DNA from: Vicinamibacteria bacterium | GTDB taxonomy: Bacteria; Acidobacteriota; Vicinamibacteria; Fen-336 | Length of the DNA stretch: 37,812 nucleotides | Assembly: GCA_016934575.1 (NCBI GenBank) | Contig: JAFGSN010000152.1 | Location: 1 to 37,812 of the forward strand | Direction: 5' to 3' | Shown here: in pieces, positions 15,906-23,758 of the stretch | Layout: each line of letters starts with the position of its first letter | How positions within the stretch are numbered: the first letter of the stretch is position 1 | The notes under the pieces: generated by a model | Told to the model about the DNA's origin: nothing | Seen by the model: only the letters and a program-made list of their open reading frames with translations | The model's database searches: none | Made by a program: the position numbers and the translations under genes

Positions 15906-16352
15906 ATGCGAACGTTTCTACCGAAAATTGAAGACAAGGACCGCGGCTGGTTTCTGATCGACGCGCAGGGGCAGGTTCTCGGCAAGATCGCGACCGCCGC
16001 GGCGACGATTCTCACAGGCAAGCGCAAACCAATCTACACTCCGTTTCTCGACACCGGCGATCACGTTGTCGTGATCAACGCAGCTAAAGTGGCGCTCACC
16101 GGCCGCAAGGAAACGGGAAAGCTTTACCGACGCCATTCCGGCTACCTCAGCGGCCTCAAAACCGCGACGGCCGAGCAGGTTCGCCTGAAGCATCCGACTC
16201 GAATCGTCGAGGAGGCGATCCGCGGCATGCTCCCGAAGACACGACTGGGACGCTCCATGTTCCGCAAGCTCCGGGTCTACGCGGGCGATTCCCATCCTCA
16301 CGCGGCGCAGAGTCCTCAAGCCGTCGCCATGCAGATCAGGAGAAAACGTTGA
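15906..16352 (+). CDS. rplM: Ribosomal protein L13
   Basis: This 148-residue L13 has the expected blocks [44 protein letters not shown] and the C-terminal RLRVYAG-type segment ([15 protein letters not shown]). It binds 23S rRNA early in 50S assembly. The ATG at 15906 is preceded by AAGGGGAAG. It is first in the rplM-rpsI-rpsB-tsf-pyrH-frr cluster. rpsI starts inside its stop codon (TTGA overlap), which ensures coupled synthesis. Confidence 0.96.
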   Translation: MRTFLPKIEDKDRGWFLIDAQGQVLGKIATAAATILTGKRKPIYTPFLDTGDHVVVINAAKVALTGRKETGKLYRRHSGYLSGLKTATAEQVRLKHPTRIVEEAIRGMLPKTRLGRSMFRKLRVYAGDSHPHAAQSPQAVAMQIRRKR

Positions 16353-16750
16353 ACACATCATCAGTCGAGTACTACGGCACCGGCAAGAGGAAGAGCTCGG
16401 TGGCGCGCGTCCATCTCCGCGCCGGCTGCGGCGAGGTCCGATTGAACGGACGAACGATCGACGAGTATTTCGGGGGTCTCGCGGCGCTCAAGATGGTCGT
16501 TCGCCAGCCTCTCGCCGTCACCGAGACCAACGATAAGTTCGACGTCGTCGCCTCCATCAGCGGCGGCGGCATATCCTCTCAAGCCGGAGCGTTGCGACAC
16601 GGCATCTCGCGGGCTCTATGCGAGTTCAACTCCGAGCTCCGCAAGCGTCTCAAGAGCGAGGGTTTCCTGACCCGAGACGCCCGCGCCAAGGAACGCAAGA
16701 AGTACGGGCAAAAGGGAGCACGCCGCCGCTTCCAGTTCAGTAAACGTTAA
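16349..16750 (+). CDS. rpsI: Ribosomal protein S9
   Basis: The protein has 133 residues. [16 protein letters not shown] near the start and the C-terminal [24 protein letters not shown] block, which ends in the Lys-Arg tail contacting P-site tRNA, are diagnostic. The start codon is TTG, overlapping the rplM stop by four bases, with AGGAG upstream. It is followed by two hairpins before rpsB. Confidence 0.96.
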   Translation: MNTSSVEYYGTGKRKSSVARVHLRAGCGEVRLNGRTIDEYFGGLAALKMVVRQPLAVTETNDKFDVVASISGGGISSQAGALRHGISRALCEFNSELRKRLKSEGFLTRDARAKERKKYGQKGARRRFQFSKR

Positions 16751-16756
16751 ATTCGA

Positions 16757-16798
16757 GCCCATTGTTGGGCCGGAAAGCCCCGGCCTTGTCCCGGGGCT
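16757..16798 (+). promoter_or_regulatory. Tandem hairpins in the rpsI-rpsB gap
   Basis: Hairpin 1 is GCCCA-TTGT-TGGGC (16757-16770). Hairpin 2 is AGCCCCGG and CCGGGGCT around a 7-base loop (16776-16798). No T-run follows, so a leader or regulatory element for rpsB, or an mRNA processing site, is more likely than an intrinsic terminator. Confidence 0.5.
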
Positions 16799-16820
16799 GA
16801 ATTGAAGCAAGGAGAACGAT

Positions 16821-17606
16821 TTGTCCACAACGATCACGGTCACTTTGAAGGAGTTGCTCGAGGCCGGCGTTCACTTCGGACATCAGACACGACGCTGGAA
16901 CCCTAAAATGAAGGGTTACATCTTCGGGGAGCGAAGCGGCATCTACATTCTCGACCTGCAGAAAACCCTCAACAACTTCCTGGAAGCTTTGCAGTTCGTC
17001 CAGAACATGTCGGTTCAGGGCGGCTCCGTGCTCTTCGTCGGCACGAAGCGGCAGGCACAGGAAGCGATAGCCGAGGAAGCGGAGCGTTGCGGCATGCCGT
17101 ATGTCAACGAGCGCTGGCTCGGCGGCACGTTGACCAACTTCGTGACGGTCCGCAAGAGCCTCGACCGCCTGAAAGAGCTCGAGATCATGACAACGGAGGG
17201 ATCCACGGAGCGTTTGACCAAGAAGGAAATGGCGCGCCTCGAAAAAGAGCGCTTGAAGCTGGATCGCAACCTCAAGGGCATCAAGTCGATGAAACGCCTG
17301 CCCGAAGCGGTGTTCGTGGTCGATACGCGGCGTGAGGCCATTGCCGTCCGCGAAGCGCGCAAGCTCAAGGTTCCCGTCATCGGAATCGTCGACACGAACT
17401 CCGACCCTGACGAGGTGGACTTCGTCATTCCGGGCAATGACGACGCGCTGCGCGCCGTGCGACTCTTCGCCGGCAAAATCGCCGACGCGCTCATCGCCGG
17501 CCGCAGCCTAGGCGAGGCCAAAGCGGTCGATCAGGTTCCGGATTCCGCGGAAACGGCGACTGCGCCGTCGGCTTCAATCAACAGCGCGCAACCGGCTATG
17601 GCCTAA
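16821..17606 (+). CDS. rpsB: Ribosomal protein S2
   Basis: The protein has 261 residues. [19 protein letters not shown] at the start, [12 protein letters not shown], the [11 protein letters not shown] loop, and [14 protein letters not shown] followed by [24 protein letters not shown] are all standard S2 blocks. The start codon is TTG with AAGGAG seven bases upstream. The C-terminus has a short Ser/Ala/Thr-rich extension. It is followed by tsf, as in most bacteria. Confidence 0.96.
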   Translation: MSTTITVTLKELLEAGVHFGHQTRRWNPKMKGYIFGERSGIYILDLQKTLNNFLEALQFVQNMSVQGGSVLFVGTKRQAQEAIAEEAERCGMPYVNERWLGGTLTNFVTVRKSLDRLKELEIMTTEGSTERLTKKEMARLEKERLKLDRNLKGIKSMKRLPEAVFVVDTRREAIAVREARKLKVPVIGIVDTNSDPDEVDFVIPGNDDALRAVRLFAGKIADALIAGRSLGEAKAVDQVPDSAETATAPSASINSAQPAMA

Positions 17607-17636
17607 ACGCCGATCCGCCGTTCATAGACACATGAT

Positions 17637-17664
17637 CACGGCCCGACGTCGGCGTCCGGCCGTG
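17637..17664. repeat. Hairpin in the rpsB-tsf gap
   Basis: CACGGCC (17637-17643) and GGCCGTG (17658-17664) form a 7-bp stem, 23 bases upstream of tsf. It may attenuate or process the rpsB-tsf message, as is seen at this junction in other bacteria. Confidence 0.4.
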
Positions 17665-17686
17665 GTGAGATCCGAGAGGGCACACA

Positions 17687-18307
17687 ATGAACGTAACAGC
17701 AGAGATGGTCCGCCAGCTTCGGGAGAATACTGGAGCCGGCATGATGGACTGCAAGACGGCGCTTGTGGAGGCCAAGGGCGATTCCGAGAACGCGCGCGAG
17801 ATCCTGCGCAAGAAAGGGCTGGCCGCCGCCGCCAGGAAGGCTGGACGCTCCGCGACTGAAGGGCTCGTCGGAACGTACATTCATCCGGGCAACAAGATCG
17901 GCGTCCTCGTGGAGATCAACTGCGAGACCGATTTCGTGGCGCGCACGCCGGAGTTTCAGTCTCTCGTGAAAAATGTCGCCATGCACATCGCGGCATCCTC
18001 GCCGCAGTACGTCTCCAAGGATCAGGTGCCGCAACCCGTGCTCGACAAGGAACGTGAGATCTATCGCGCCCAGGCGGCCGGACAGGGCAAGGCTCAAGCC
18101 GTGGCCGAGAGAATCGCGGAAGGCAAGCTCAAGGATTTCTTTTCCACGTATTGCCTGCTGGAGCAACCCTACATCAGAGACGGCAAGCTCACGGTGGGGC
18201 AACTGGTTCAAGAGACAATCGCCTTGCTCAAGGAGAACATCGTGGTGCGCCGATTCTCGCGCTTCAAGGTTGGCGAGGACTTCACGTCCGACGCGATACA
18301 GGAGTAG
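17687..18307 (+). CDS. tsf: Elongation factor Ts, short form
   Basis: This 206-residue EF-Ts starts with [19 protein letters not shown] and carries the EF-Tu contact motif [12 protein letters not shown]. It is the short form found in Thermus and some deep-branching groups, where E. coli has about 283 residues; one core subdomain is reduced. It exchanges GDP for GTP on EF-Tu. It lies downstream of rpsB after an 80-base gap with a hairpin. Confidence 0.95.
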   Translation: MNVTAEMVRQLRENTGAGMMDCKTALVEAKGDSENAREILRKKGLAAAARKAGRSATEGLVGTYIHPGNKIGVLVEINCETDFVARTPEFQSLVKNVAMHIAASSPQYVSKDQVPQPVLDKEREIYRAQAAGQGKAQAVAERIAEGKLKDFFSTYCLLEQPYIRDGKLTVGQLVQETIALLKENIVVRRFSRFKVGEDFTSDAIQE

Positions 18308-18357
18308 AATCAACGGGCCGTCGCCGATTCGTGAAGCACGAGGAGACCTGCTGCGTG

Positions 18358-19095
18358 ATGACCACCCGGGGTCAAAAAGCCAGGAAGCCCGCGTACAAGC
18401 GTATTCTTCTCAAGCTCTCCGGCGAGGCATTGCTCGGAACGGAATCCTTCGGAATCGATCGCTCGGTCACCGATTACGTCGCGGAGGAGATCCGCACCAT
18501 ACGCGATCTGGGCGTCGAGATCGCAGCCGTCGTCGGCGGCGGGAACATCTTTCGCGGGGTGGCGGTCGCCGCGCAGGGGATGGACCGCGTCACCGCCGAT
18601 CACATGGGCATGCTGGCTACCGTGATCAACGCCCTCGCTCTGCAGGACGCGCTCGAACATCTGGGAGTCTTCACTCGCGTGCTCTCCGCGATCGACATGC
18701 GGGCGGTGGCGGAGCCTTTCATCCGCCGGCGCGCAATCCGCCACATGGAGAAGGGACGCGTCGTCATTTTCGCCGCCGGAACTGGCAATCCCTATTTTTC
18801 CACGGATACGGCCGCGGCGTTGCGCGCGATGGAAACACGCTCTCAGATCATACTCAAGGCGACGCGTGTCGACGGGATTTATGACGACGATCCGCTGGTC
18901 AATCCGCGCGCTCGTAAGTTCGAGAAACTGCGCTACATCGAGGTTCTGCAGCTCGGCCTCAAGGTCATGGACACGACGGCCATCTCCTTGTGCATGGAGA
19001 ACCGCCTCCCCATCATCGTCTACGAGTTGCGACGCAAGGGAAATCTGCGACGCATCCTGCTCGGCGAGAAGGTCGGCACCCTGGTGAAGGAGTAA
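18358..19095 (+). CDS. pyrH: Uridylate kinase
   Basis: The protein has 245 residues. [46 protein letters not shown] and [13 protein letters not shown] are the motifs of the bacterial amino-acid-kinase-fold UMP kinase, which makes UDP and is regulated by GTP and UTP. GTG at 18355, immediately before the ATG, has better spacing to AGGAG (18341-18345) and could be the true start. It lies between tsf and frr, the common order. Confidence 0.95.
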   Translation: MTTRGQKARKPAYKRILLKLSGEALLGTESFGIDRSVTDYVAEEIRTIRDLGVEIAAVVGGGNIFRGVAVAAQGMDRVTADHMGMLATVINALALQDALEHLGVFTRVLSAIDMRAVAEPFIRRRAIRHMEKGRVVIFAAGTGNPYFSTDTAAALRAMETRSQIILKATRVDGIYDDDPLVNPRARKFEKLRYIEVLQLGLKVMDTTAISLCMENRLPIIVYELRRKGNLRRILLGEKVGTLVKE

Positions 19096-19097
19096 TC

Positions 19098-19658
19098 ATG
19101 CCAATCAAGCCCGTTATTGCGGAAGCCAGGCAAAGAATGGACGCAACCGTCGAGGCCCTGCGCCGAGAGCTGGCTTCGATGCGCACGGGACGCGCGTCGC
19201 TCGCCATGCTCGACGGCGTGCGCGTGGACTACTACGGATCTCCCACGCCGCTCAGTCAAGTGAGCAACCTGTCAACGCCCGATCCCACTCTGGTGACGAT
19301 TCAACCCTGGGATCCCCAGCTACTGCCGGTGATCGAGAAAGCCATCCGCTCGTCGGATCTCGATCTCAATCCCCAGAACGACGGCAAAATCATCCGTATC
19401 CCCGTGCCGCCTCTCACCGAGGAGCGCCGCAAGTCTCTCGTCAAGCATGCGCACAAGCATGCCGAGGAAGCGCGCGTCTCGATTCGCAATATTCGTCGCG
19501 ACGCCAATGATCAGCTCAAGAAAACCCTGAAGGACCACGAAATCGGCGAGGATGAGGAAAAGCACGCCATCGCTGACGTGCAAAAGCTGACCGATCAGCA
19601 TGTTGAGAAGATCAATGAAATCCTGAAGAACAAGGAGGCGGAGATACTCGCCGTCTGA
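19098..19658 (+). CDS. frr: Ribosome recycling factor
   Basis: The 186-residue length is standard. MRTGRASLAMLDGVRVDYYG, TIQPWDPQLLPVIEKAI and DLNPQNDGKIIRIPVPPLTEERRK are diagnostic for RRF, which splits post-termination ribosomes with EF-G. The ATG follows the pyrH stop by two bases, with GAAGGAG overlapping the end of pyrH. It is the last gene of the translation cluster. Confidence 0.96.
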   Translation: MPIKPVIAEARQRMDATVEALRRELASMRTGRASLAMLDGVRVDYYGSPTPLSQVSNLSTPDPTLVTIQPWDPQLLPVIEKAIRSSDLDLNPQNDGKIIRIPVPPLTEERRKSLVKHAHKHAEEARVSIRNIRRDANDQLKKTLKDHEIGEDEEKHAIADVQKLTDQHVEKINEILKNKEAEILAV

Positions 19659-19698
19659 GCAAGCCTCCGATATTTCATTGCTCCGTGCCGATCAATCT

Positions 19699-19729
19699 GC
19701 GCACGCAAGTGCGCCGGCGGGGCCGCCGG
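19699..19729 (+). terminator. Double hairpin after frr
   Basis: GCGCAC-GCAA-GTGCGC (19699-19714, a GNRA-type loop) abuts CCGGCGG-GG-CCGCCGG (19714-19729), followed by TTCT. It is the likely end of the rplM-frr transcript; the weak T-tract leaves doubt. Confidence 0.45.
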
Positions 19730-19733
19730 TTCT

Positions 19734-19782
19734 AGCGCGGCCTTCAAACGGCTTTCAGCGATCATTGGCCGGAGGCCGCGCT
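19734..19782. repeat. 10-bp inverted repeat upstream of the outer-membrane protein gene
   Basis: AGCGCGGCCT (19734-19743) is exactly inverted at 19773-19782, just before the ATG at 19788. As RNA it would hide the start region, since no ribosome site is visible there. Confidence 0.45.
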
Positions 19783-19787
19783 CGGGC

Positions 19788-20582
19788 ATGATTCGACCTC
19801 AGAGCTGCTTGTCCGCGATTCTGGTGTCGGGCGTGCTCGCCGCGACGACGTCTTACGGCAATGGCGAAGCTGAATCACCGGCGCCTTCCGAACCAACGCG
19901 CTACGCTGTCATCCTCCGCCCCGTCTTGGGCGGTTCGACCGTGTTTCAAGAAGAGCGTCGTTTGTCGACCCCGTTCGATACGTCCGCTCCGTTAGACGAG
20001 CACGGGCGCTTCGGAGCGCGATACGACTTCGGCGCGTTCATCGGCGTCGACGCCGGATTTCGTGTCCGCCTTTACCGCCATGTCGCCATGTGGATCGATT
20101 ATACGATCATGAATCGCGAAGGACTGACCGTGGTAGATCTGCATCTACCGCACCCGTTTTCCCCGAACATGATGCGCGAGGCGCCGGGCTCCGACGATAC
20201 GTTCGTTTTCCGCGAGTCGACGCTCCACGCCGACATTGCGCTGCTTTTCGGGATGGGCCGCATGCAGGGCACGCTGCTCGCGGGCGTAAGCTGCTTCAGA
20301 GTCAAGGCCGACCTTGTGGAAGACGTCAGGTATCAGTATGTCTATCCTTACGACGCCGGGGATCTGACCGTCGTTTCGTTGCGCCGCAATCCGCAAAGCG
20401 CCGCGCCGTTTGGATTCAACTGCGGCCTGAACGTCGATCTTCCCATCGGACGGATCGTCGGATTCGGCGTTTTGTTGCGTTACAGCCGCGCGCGCGTGCG
20501 CTTCGTGCCCGAGCCGGACGACGAGATTGTCGCCAATGTCGGCGGTCTTCAGGCTTCCGCAGGATTGAGTTTCTACTTCTGA
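19788..20582 (+). CDS. Predicted outer-membrane beta-barrel protein
   Basis: The protein has 264 residues. A signal peptide (about 1-23, MIRPQSCLSAILVSGVLAAT) is followed by alternating hydrophobic strands typical of small barrels, for example GARYDFGAFIGVDAGFRVRL, LFGMGRMQGTLLAGVSCFRV and RIVGFGVLLRYSRARVRFV. It ends SAGLSFYF, with the terminal aromatic residue needed for BAM insertion. No family can be named; OmpW- or opacity-like folds are possible. Its last ten bases overlap the end of the convergent WYL gene. Confidence 0.65.
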   Translation: MIRPQSCLSAILVSGVLAATTSYGNGEAESPAPSEPTRYAVILRPVLGGSTVFQEERRLSTPFDTSAPLDEHGRFGARYDFGAFIGVDAGFRVRLYRHVAMWIDYTIMNREGLTVVDLHLPHPFSPNMMREAPGSDDTFVFRESTLHADIALLFGMGRMQGTLLAGVSCFRVKADLVEDVRYQYVYPYDAGDLTVVSLRRNPQSAAPFGFNCGLNVDLPIGRIVGFGVLLRYSRARVRFVPEPDDEIVANVGGLQASAGLSFYF

Positions 20583-21565
20583 GAGGACGCCGGCCTGCAA
20601 AAGAGCTCGCGAGCGCGATCTATCTCCAGCGCGATCTTGTTTCGCAAGGATTCGGGGGCGAGCACTTCGACGTTCGGCAAGTACCCCTTCACCCATGCCC
20701 GCAATTCGCGATTGACGGCCACGCGCATGCGCAGGATGACGGAACCGTCTTCTTGCTCATCGATCGTCTGACTCTCATGCCAGATACGCTCGCGAACATA
20801 GCCGGCTATTTCCGCGGAGAAACACAGCGATACTGACTCGGGCCGGCCGGCCGCGATCCCGAATGCGCCGCGCGAGTACTCCGTGAGGTCAAAATCACCC
20901 GGCGTCTCGAATTCCTCTTCAAGCACCTCTATGCGGTGAATCCTTTCGACGGCGAACGTGCGGACTTCTTCATACTCCTGGACTCGGGCATAGAGGTAGA
21001 GCCCGCCGTGGTAGTACACGACGCGATAGGGATCGGCGGCGTATTGCTTGCGGCGTCGGCTGCGGAAGGAGAAGTAGTCAAGAACAATCTTCCGCTGGTG
21101 CAGCGTGGCGTCGATCAACTGCGCGATGAGCTCCCTCTTCCGGGAGTAGTCTTTTCTTGGTTCGGGGCGCGCCACGAACAAGCTCTGGATCCGCGACAGG
21201 AAAGGCAGACTGCGCGCGGGAAGCGCGCCGCGGATCTTCTCGAAAGCCGAGTCGATGTCGCGCGCGAACGGCGCTCCGGCCAGAATCGACATGAGATTCT
21301 TGCCGAAGTAAAGCGCCGCCATCTCGGCCAGAGTGAAGCTCTGGGAAAGACGCTGGTGATGGCCTTCGACGAGCCGCCACACCCTGCGACCCTCGCAACG
21401 CTCGTCGTACAGGGGAAACCCGGCTTCCTGTAAAGCCTCCAGGTCCCGGCGAACCGTTCGATCGGTGACCTGATGCTCTTCAGCAAGGTCGCGGACCGTC
21501 GTCAGACGGCCGGCCTCGATCCGACGCAATATCTTCCATTGACGAATGACCTCGGCGTTCCGCAT
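20573..21565 (-). CDS. WYL-domain transcriptional regulator
   Basis: The protein has 330 residues. An N-terminal winged HTH (about 1-60: RIEAGRLTTVRDLAEEHQVTD followed by RTVRRDLEALQEAGFPLY) belongs to the HTH_11/DeoR-like type. The WYL domain (about 135-235) shows DPYRVVYYHGGLYLYA and TFAVERIHRIEVLEE, followed by a C-terminal extension. WYL domains bind nucleic acids or small ligands and often control DNA-damage, phage-defence or metabolic genes. AGGAG six bases before the ATG supports the start. The target is unknown; the divergent zinc-ribbon/phosphorylase genes are candidates. Confidence 0.85.
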   Translation of the reverse strand: MRNAEVIRQWKILRRIEAGRLTTVRDLAEEHQVTDRTVRRDLEALQEAGFPLYDERCEGRRVWRLVEGHHQRLSQSFTLAEMAALYFGKNLMSILAGAPFARDIDSAFEKIRGALPARSLPFLSRIQSLFVARPEPRKDYSRKRELIAQLIDATLHQRKIVLDYFSFRSRRRKQYAADPYRVVYYHGGLYLYARVQEYEEVRTFAVERIHRIEVLEEEFETPGDFDLTEYSRGAFGIAAGRPESVSLCFSAEIAGYVRERIWHESQTIDEQEDGSVILRMRVAVNRELRAWVKGYLPNVEVLAPESLRNKIALEIDRARELFCRPASSQK

Positions 21566-21611
21566 GATCGACTCCTATTTTTCGTTACAGCGCGGCGTTC
21601 TTCCGTGACAG

Positions 21612-21641
21612 ATTCTAGGAGAGCATCACGGTCGAGATCAA
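21612..21641 (-). promoter_or_regulatory. Promoter of the WYL regulator
   Basis: TTGATC (21636-21641) and TAGAAT (21612-21617) are spaced by 18 bases on the minus strand. This gives a leader of about 40 bases. Confidence 0.45.
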
Positions 21642-21652
21642 CGCACGCCATG

Positions 21653-21696
21653 GCGCATCGGCGCATCGGTGCATAGCATGGCATAGCATGGCATGC
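21653..21696. repeat. Short tandem repeats in the WYL/zinc-ribbon intergenic region
   Basis: GCGCATCG occurs twice in tandem (21653-21668), then GCATAGCATG twice (21671-21690) with a trailing GCATGC. The region lies between divergent genes, so the units could be regulator sites. They could also be simple slippage products. Confidence 0.5.
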
Positions 21697-21711
21697 AGGC
21701 TCATGGTGAGC

Positions 21712-21717
21712 TATACT
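21712..21717 (+). promoter_or_regulatory. Possible -10 box for the zinc-ribbon gene
   Basis: TATACT lies about 55 bases before the ATG at 21773 and just after the tandem repeats. No convincing -35 box is present. Confidence 0.28.
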
Positions 21718-21772
21718 TTCGCGAGCGTCTTCCCGCAGGCTGGTCGGCGCTGGCGCATGAGATCTATTGAAT

Positions 21773-22099
21773 ATGCTGGGTCAGCCACGTCTCGGCGACG
21801 TCATTGACGATTACTGCCCTCGTTGCCGCTTGTTGCTCAATCACGACATCGCCTCACTATTCGCGGATCAGGTGGCTAAGGTCACCTGCCGCACATGCCA
21901 CAACACTCATGATTATCGACACGCTCAGGTGCCGGCGAAACGTCGGAGCAGGAAGAACGACAAGCAAAGCCTTGTCGAGCAAGTCCTGTCCGGAATGCCC
22001 ACGCCGGCAGTGACTCATAACGGCGTGGCTGCGACGCCGCGAAAGAAACGCGATCTGTGGGCGGAAGTCAAACGCGTTCAAGAACAACGCGGAAAATAG
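21773..22099 (+). CDS. Small zinc-ribbon protein, function unknown
   Basis: The protein is about 108 residues. YCPRCRLLLNHDIASL and VTCRTCHNTHDY supply two CxxC pairs, spaced as a zinc ribbon. The second half is Lys/Arg-rich and probably disordered, ending in a basic helix (LWAEVKRVQEQRGK). The start LGDVIDDYCPRCRLLL seems characteristic of a conserved hypothetical family, but I cannot name it. It lies 49 bases upstream of the pyrimidine phosphorylase on the same strand, so they may be cotranscribed. Confidence 0.65.
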   Translation: MLGQPRLGDVIDDYCPRCRLLLNHDIASLFADQVAKVTCRTCHNTHDYRHAQVPAKRRSRKNDKQSLVEQVLSGMPTPAVTHNGVAATPRKKRDLWAEVKRVQEQRGK

Positions 22100-22148
22100 A
22101 CAAGCTTCACGGAGAGTTCCGCGACATCGGAGAAACATTCAAGCCCCC

Positions 22149-23468
22149 ATGTTTCGGGCAATCGACGTTATTCAAAAAAAGCGTGACGGACAAGAACTGA
22201 CCGCCGAAGAGATCGACTTCTTCGTGTCCGGTTTCGGGCGGGGAGCCATTCCCGACTACCAGGCGTCGGCCTTGGCGATGGCCGTCTATTTCCGGGGCAT
22301 GTCCGCTGCCGAGACGCTGAGACTCACTCGCTCCATGATGCTTAACGGCGCCGTCCTCGACCTGTCGGAACTGGCCGGTCCGAAAGTCGACAAACACTCG
22401 ACTGGAGGCGTCGGCGACAAGACCAGCCTGGTGGCCGCTCCGCTCGCGGCGGCCTGCGGCGTTTTCGTTCCCATGATTTCCGGGCGGAGCCTGGGACATA
22501 CGGGCGGAACGCTCGACAAACTCGAGTCGATTCCCAGATTCCGCGTTTCGCTGTCGCTGGGCGAGTTCCGATCCGTACTGCACCAGTGCGGGCTTTCGTA
22601 TATCGGTCAAACGCCCGACATCGCTCCCGTCGACCGCATGCTCTATGCCCTGCGCGACGTCACCGCCACCGTGGAGAGCTTGCCGCTCATCGCCGCTTCC
22701 ATCATGAGCAAAAAGCTGGCCGAGGGCATCGACGGCCTGGTCCTCGACGTTAAGTGCGGAGACGGCGCGTTTCTTCCCCGCCTGGAGGACGCTCGCGCGC
22801 TCGCTCACAGCATGCTGGCGATCGGACACGGGGAGGGCAAGCGCATCGCGGCGCTGGTCACGAACATGGACCAGCCGCTTGGTCGGGCCGTCGGCAATGC
22901 TCTCGAGGTGGCCGAGTGCATCGAAACGCTCAAGGGCCGCGGCCCGAGAGATCTCGCATCGCTCTCGATCGAGCTGGCCGCGTGGATGATTTACCTGGGC
23001 GCGCTGGCGCCGAGCATCGACGCCGCCCGGGCTCGCGCGCGCGAAGCGCTCAAAAGCGGCGCCGGGATCGAGAAACTGCGTCAGGTCATTGACTGGCAAG
23101 AAGGAGATCCCCGCGTTTGCGACGACCTGTCCTTGCTGCCCAAGGCCGCCGAGACGATCGCCGTCCGTGCTCCGCGCGACGGACGCGTCAAGCGCATCGC
23201 ATGCCGCATTATCGGCCAGGCGTCGATGTTGTTAGGAGCCGGCCGTTCGACCGTCACAAGCCGCATCGACCCGGCCGTGGGCATCGTTTTGCACAAGAAG
23301 ATCGGCGATCTCGTCATCGATCAGGAGCCGCTTCTGACGCTGCACGTCAACGACCGCCAGCCCTTGCAACGCTGTCTCGATCTGCTCGATCATGCCTTCG
23401 ATATCGAGCGCGAAGCGCCTCCCGTCGCTCCGCTTGTGCGCGAGGTGATTCTTCCCGACGAAAAGTGA
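22149..23468 (+). CDS. Pyrimidine-nucleoside (thymidine) phosphorylase
   Basis: The protein has 439 residues, the family's normal length. KHSTGGVGDKTSL (phosphate-binding loop) and SGRSLGHTGGTLDKLESIP (family signature) are intact, followed by the C-terminal RAPRDGRVKRI domain found in DeoA/Pdp. It splits thymidine or uridine with phosphate to base and (deoxy)ribose-1-phosphate in nucleoside salvage. Whether it is DeoA or the broader Pdp cannot be decided by eye, so I leave the symbol blank. Confidence 0.93.
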   Translation: MFRAIDVIQKKRDGQELTAEEIDFFVSGFGRGAIPDYQASALAMAVYFRGMSAAETLRLTRSMMLNGAVLDLSELAGPKVDKHSTGGVGDKTSLVAAPLAAACGVFVPMISGRSLGHTGGTLDKLESIPRFRVSLSLGEFRSVLHQCGLSYIGQTPDIAPVDRMLYALRDVTATVESLPLIAASIMSKKLAEGIDGLVLDVKCGDGAFLPRLEDARALAHSMLAIGHGEGKRIAALVTNMDQPLGRAVGNALEVAECIETLKGRGPRDLASLSIELAAWMIYLGALAPSIDAARARAREALKSGAGIEKLRQVIDWQEGDPRVCDDLSLLPKAAETIAVRAPRDGRVKRIACRIIGQASMLLGAGRSTVTSRIDPAVGIVLHKKIGDLVIDQEPLLTLHVNDRQPLQRCLDLLDHAFDIEREAPPVAPLVREVILPDEK

Positions 23469-23676
23469 TCTCCTCCTTTCAGCGTTGCGCATTTATTATG
23501 CGTATCCCGCGAGTTCCGCGGCTGCTGATCATGATCCAGCCGTCCTCGGTCGTGAATCCCGGATGCGTTCATTGACGGCAATACGCCTGCCCGCCTCGCG
23601 ACTTGTTCGGGGTTCCGGCTCCGCCGGCGATTCGCCCGCGCCGTGCGCGGCGCCTTGTCCGCCGCTATGCATGTCG

Positions 23677-23692
23677 ATGCAACAGATTGCAT
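23677..23692. promoter_or_regulatory. Palindromic operator candidate upstream of the TolC-like gene
   Basis: ATGCAACAGATTGCAT has perfect 6-bp arms around CAGA. It is followed ten bases later by an AT-rich TATATAT (about 23702-23708) that could be a -10 region. It lies 66 bases before the ATG at 23759. A TetR- or MarR-type repressor site for an efflux gene is plausible but unproven. The rest of the 23469-23758 gap holds no supported gene. Confidence 0.4.
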
Positions 23693-23758
23693 GGATCATT
23701 CGTATATATCATCATGAGTCTGCGCGCTCGCCAAGCGCATCACAAGGAGACCGATCGC

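Noticed and set aside
22107-23099. 330-codon minus-strand open frame
   Set aside because: It mirrors the pyrimidine phosphorylase gene, whose motifs are unmistakable; the antisense product has no recognisable fold.
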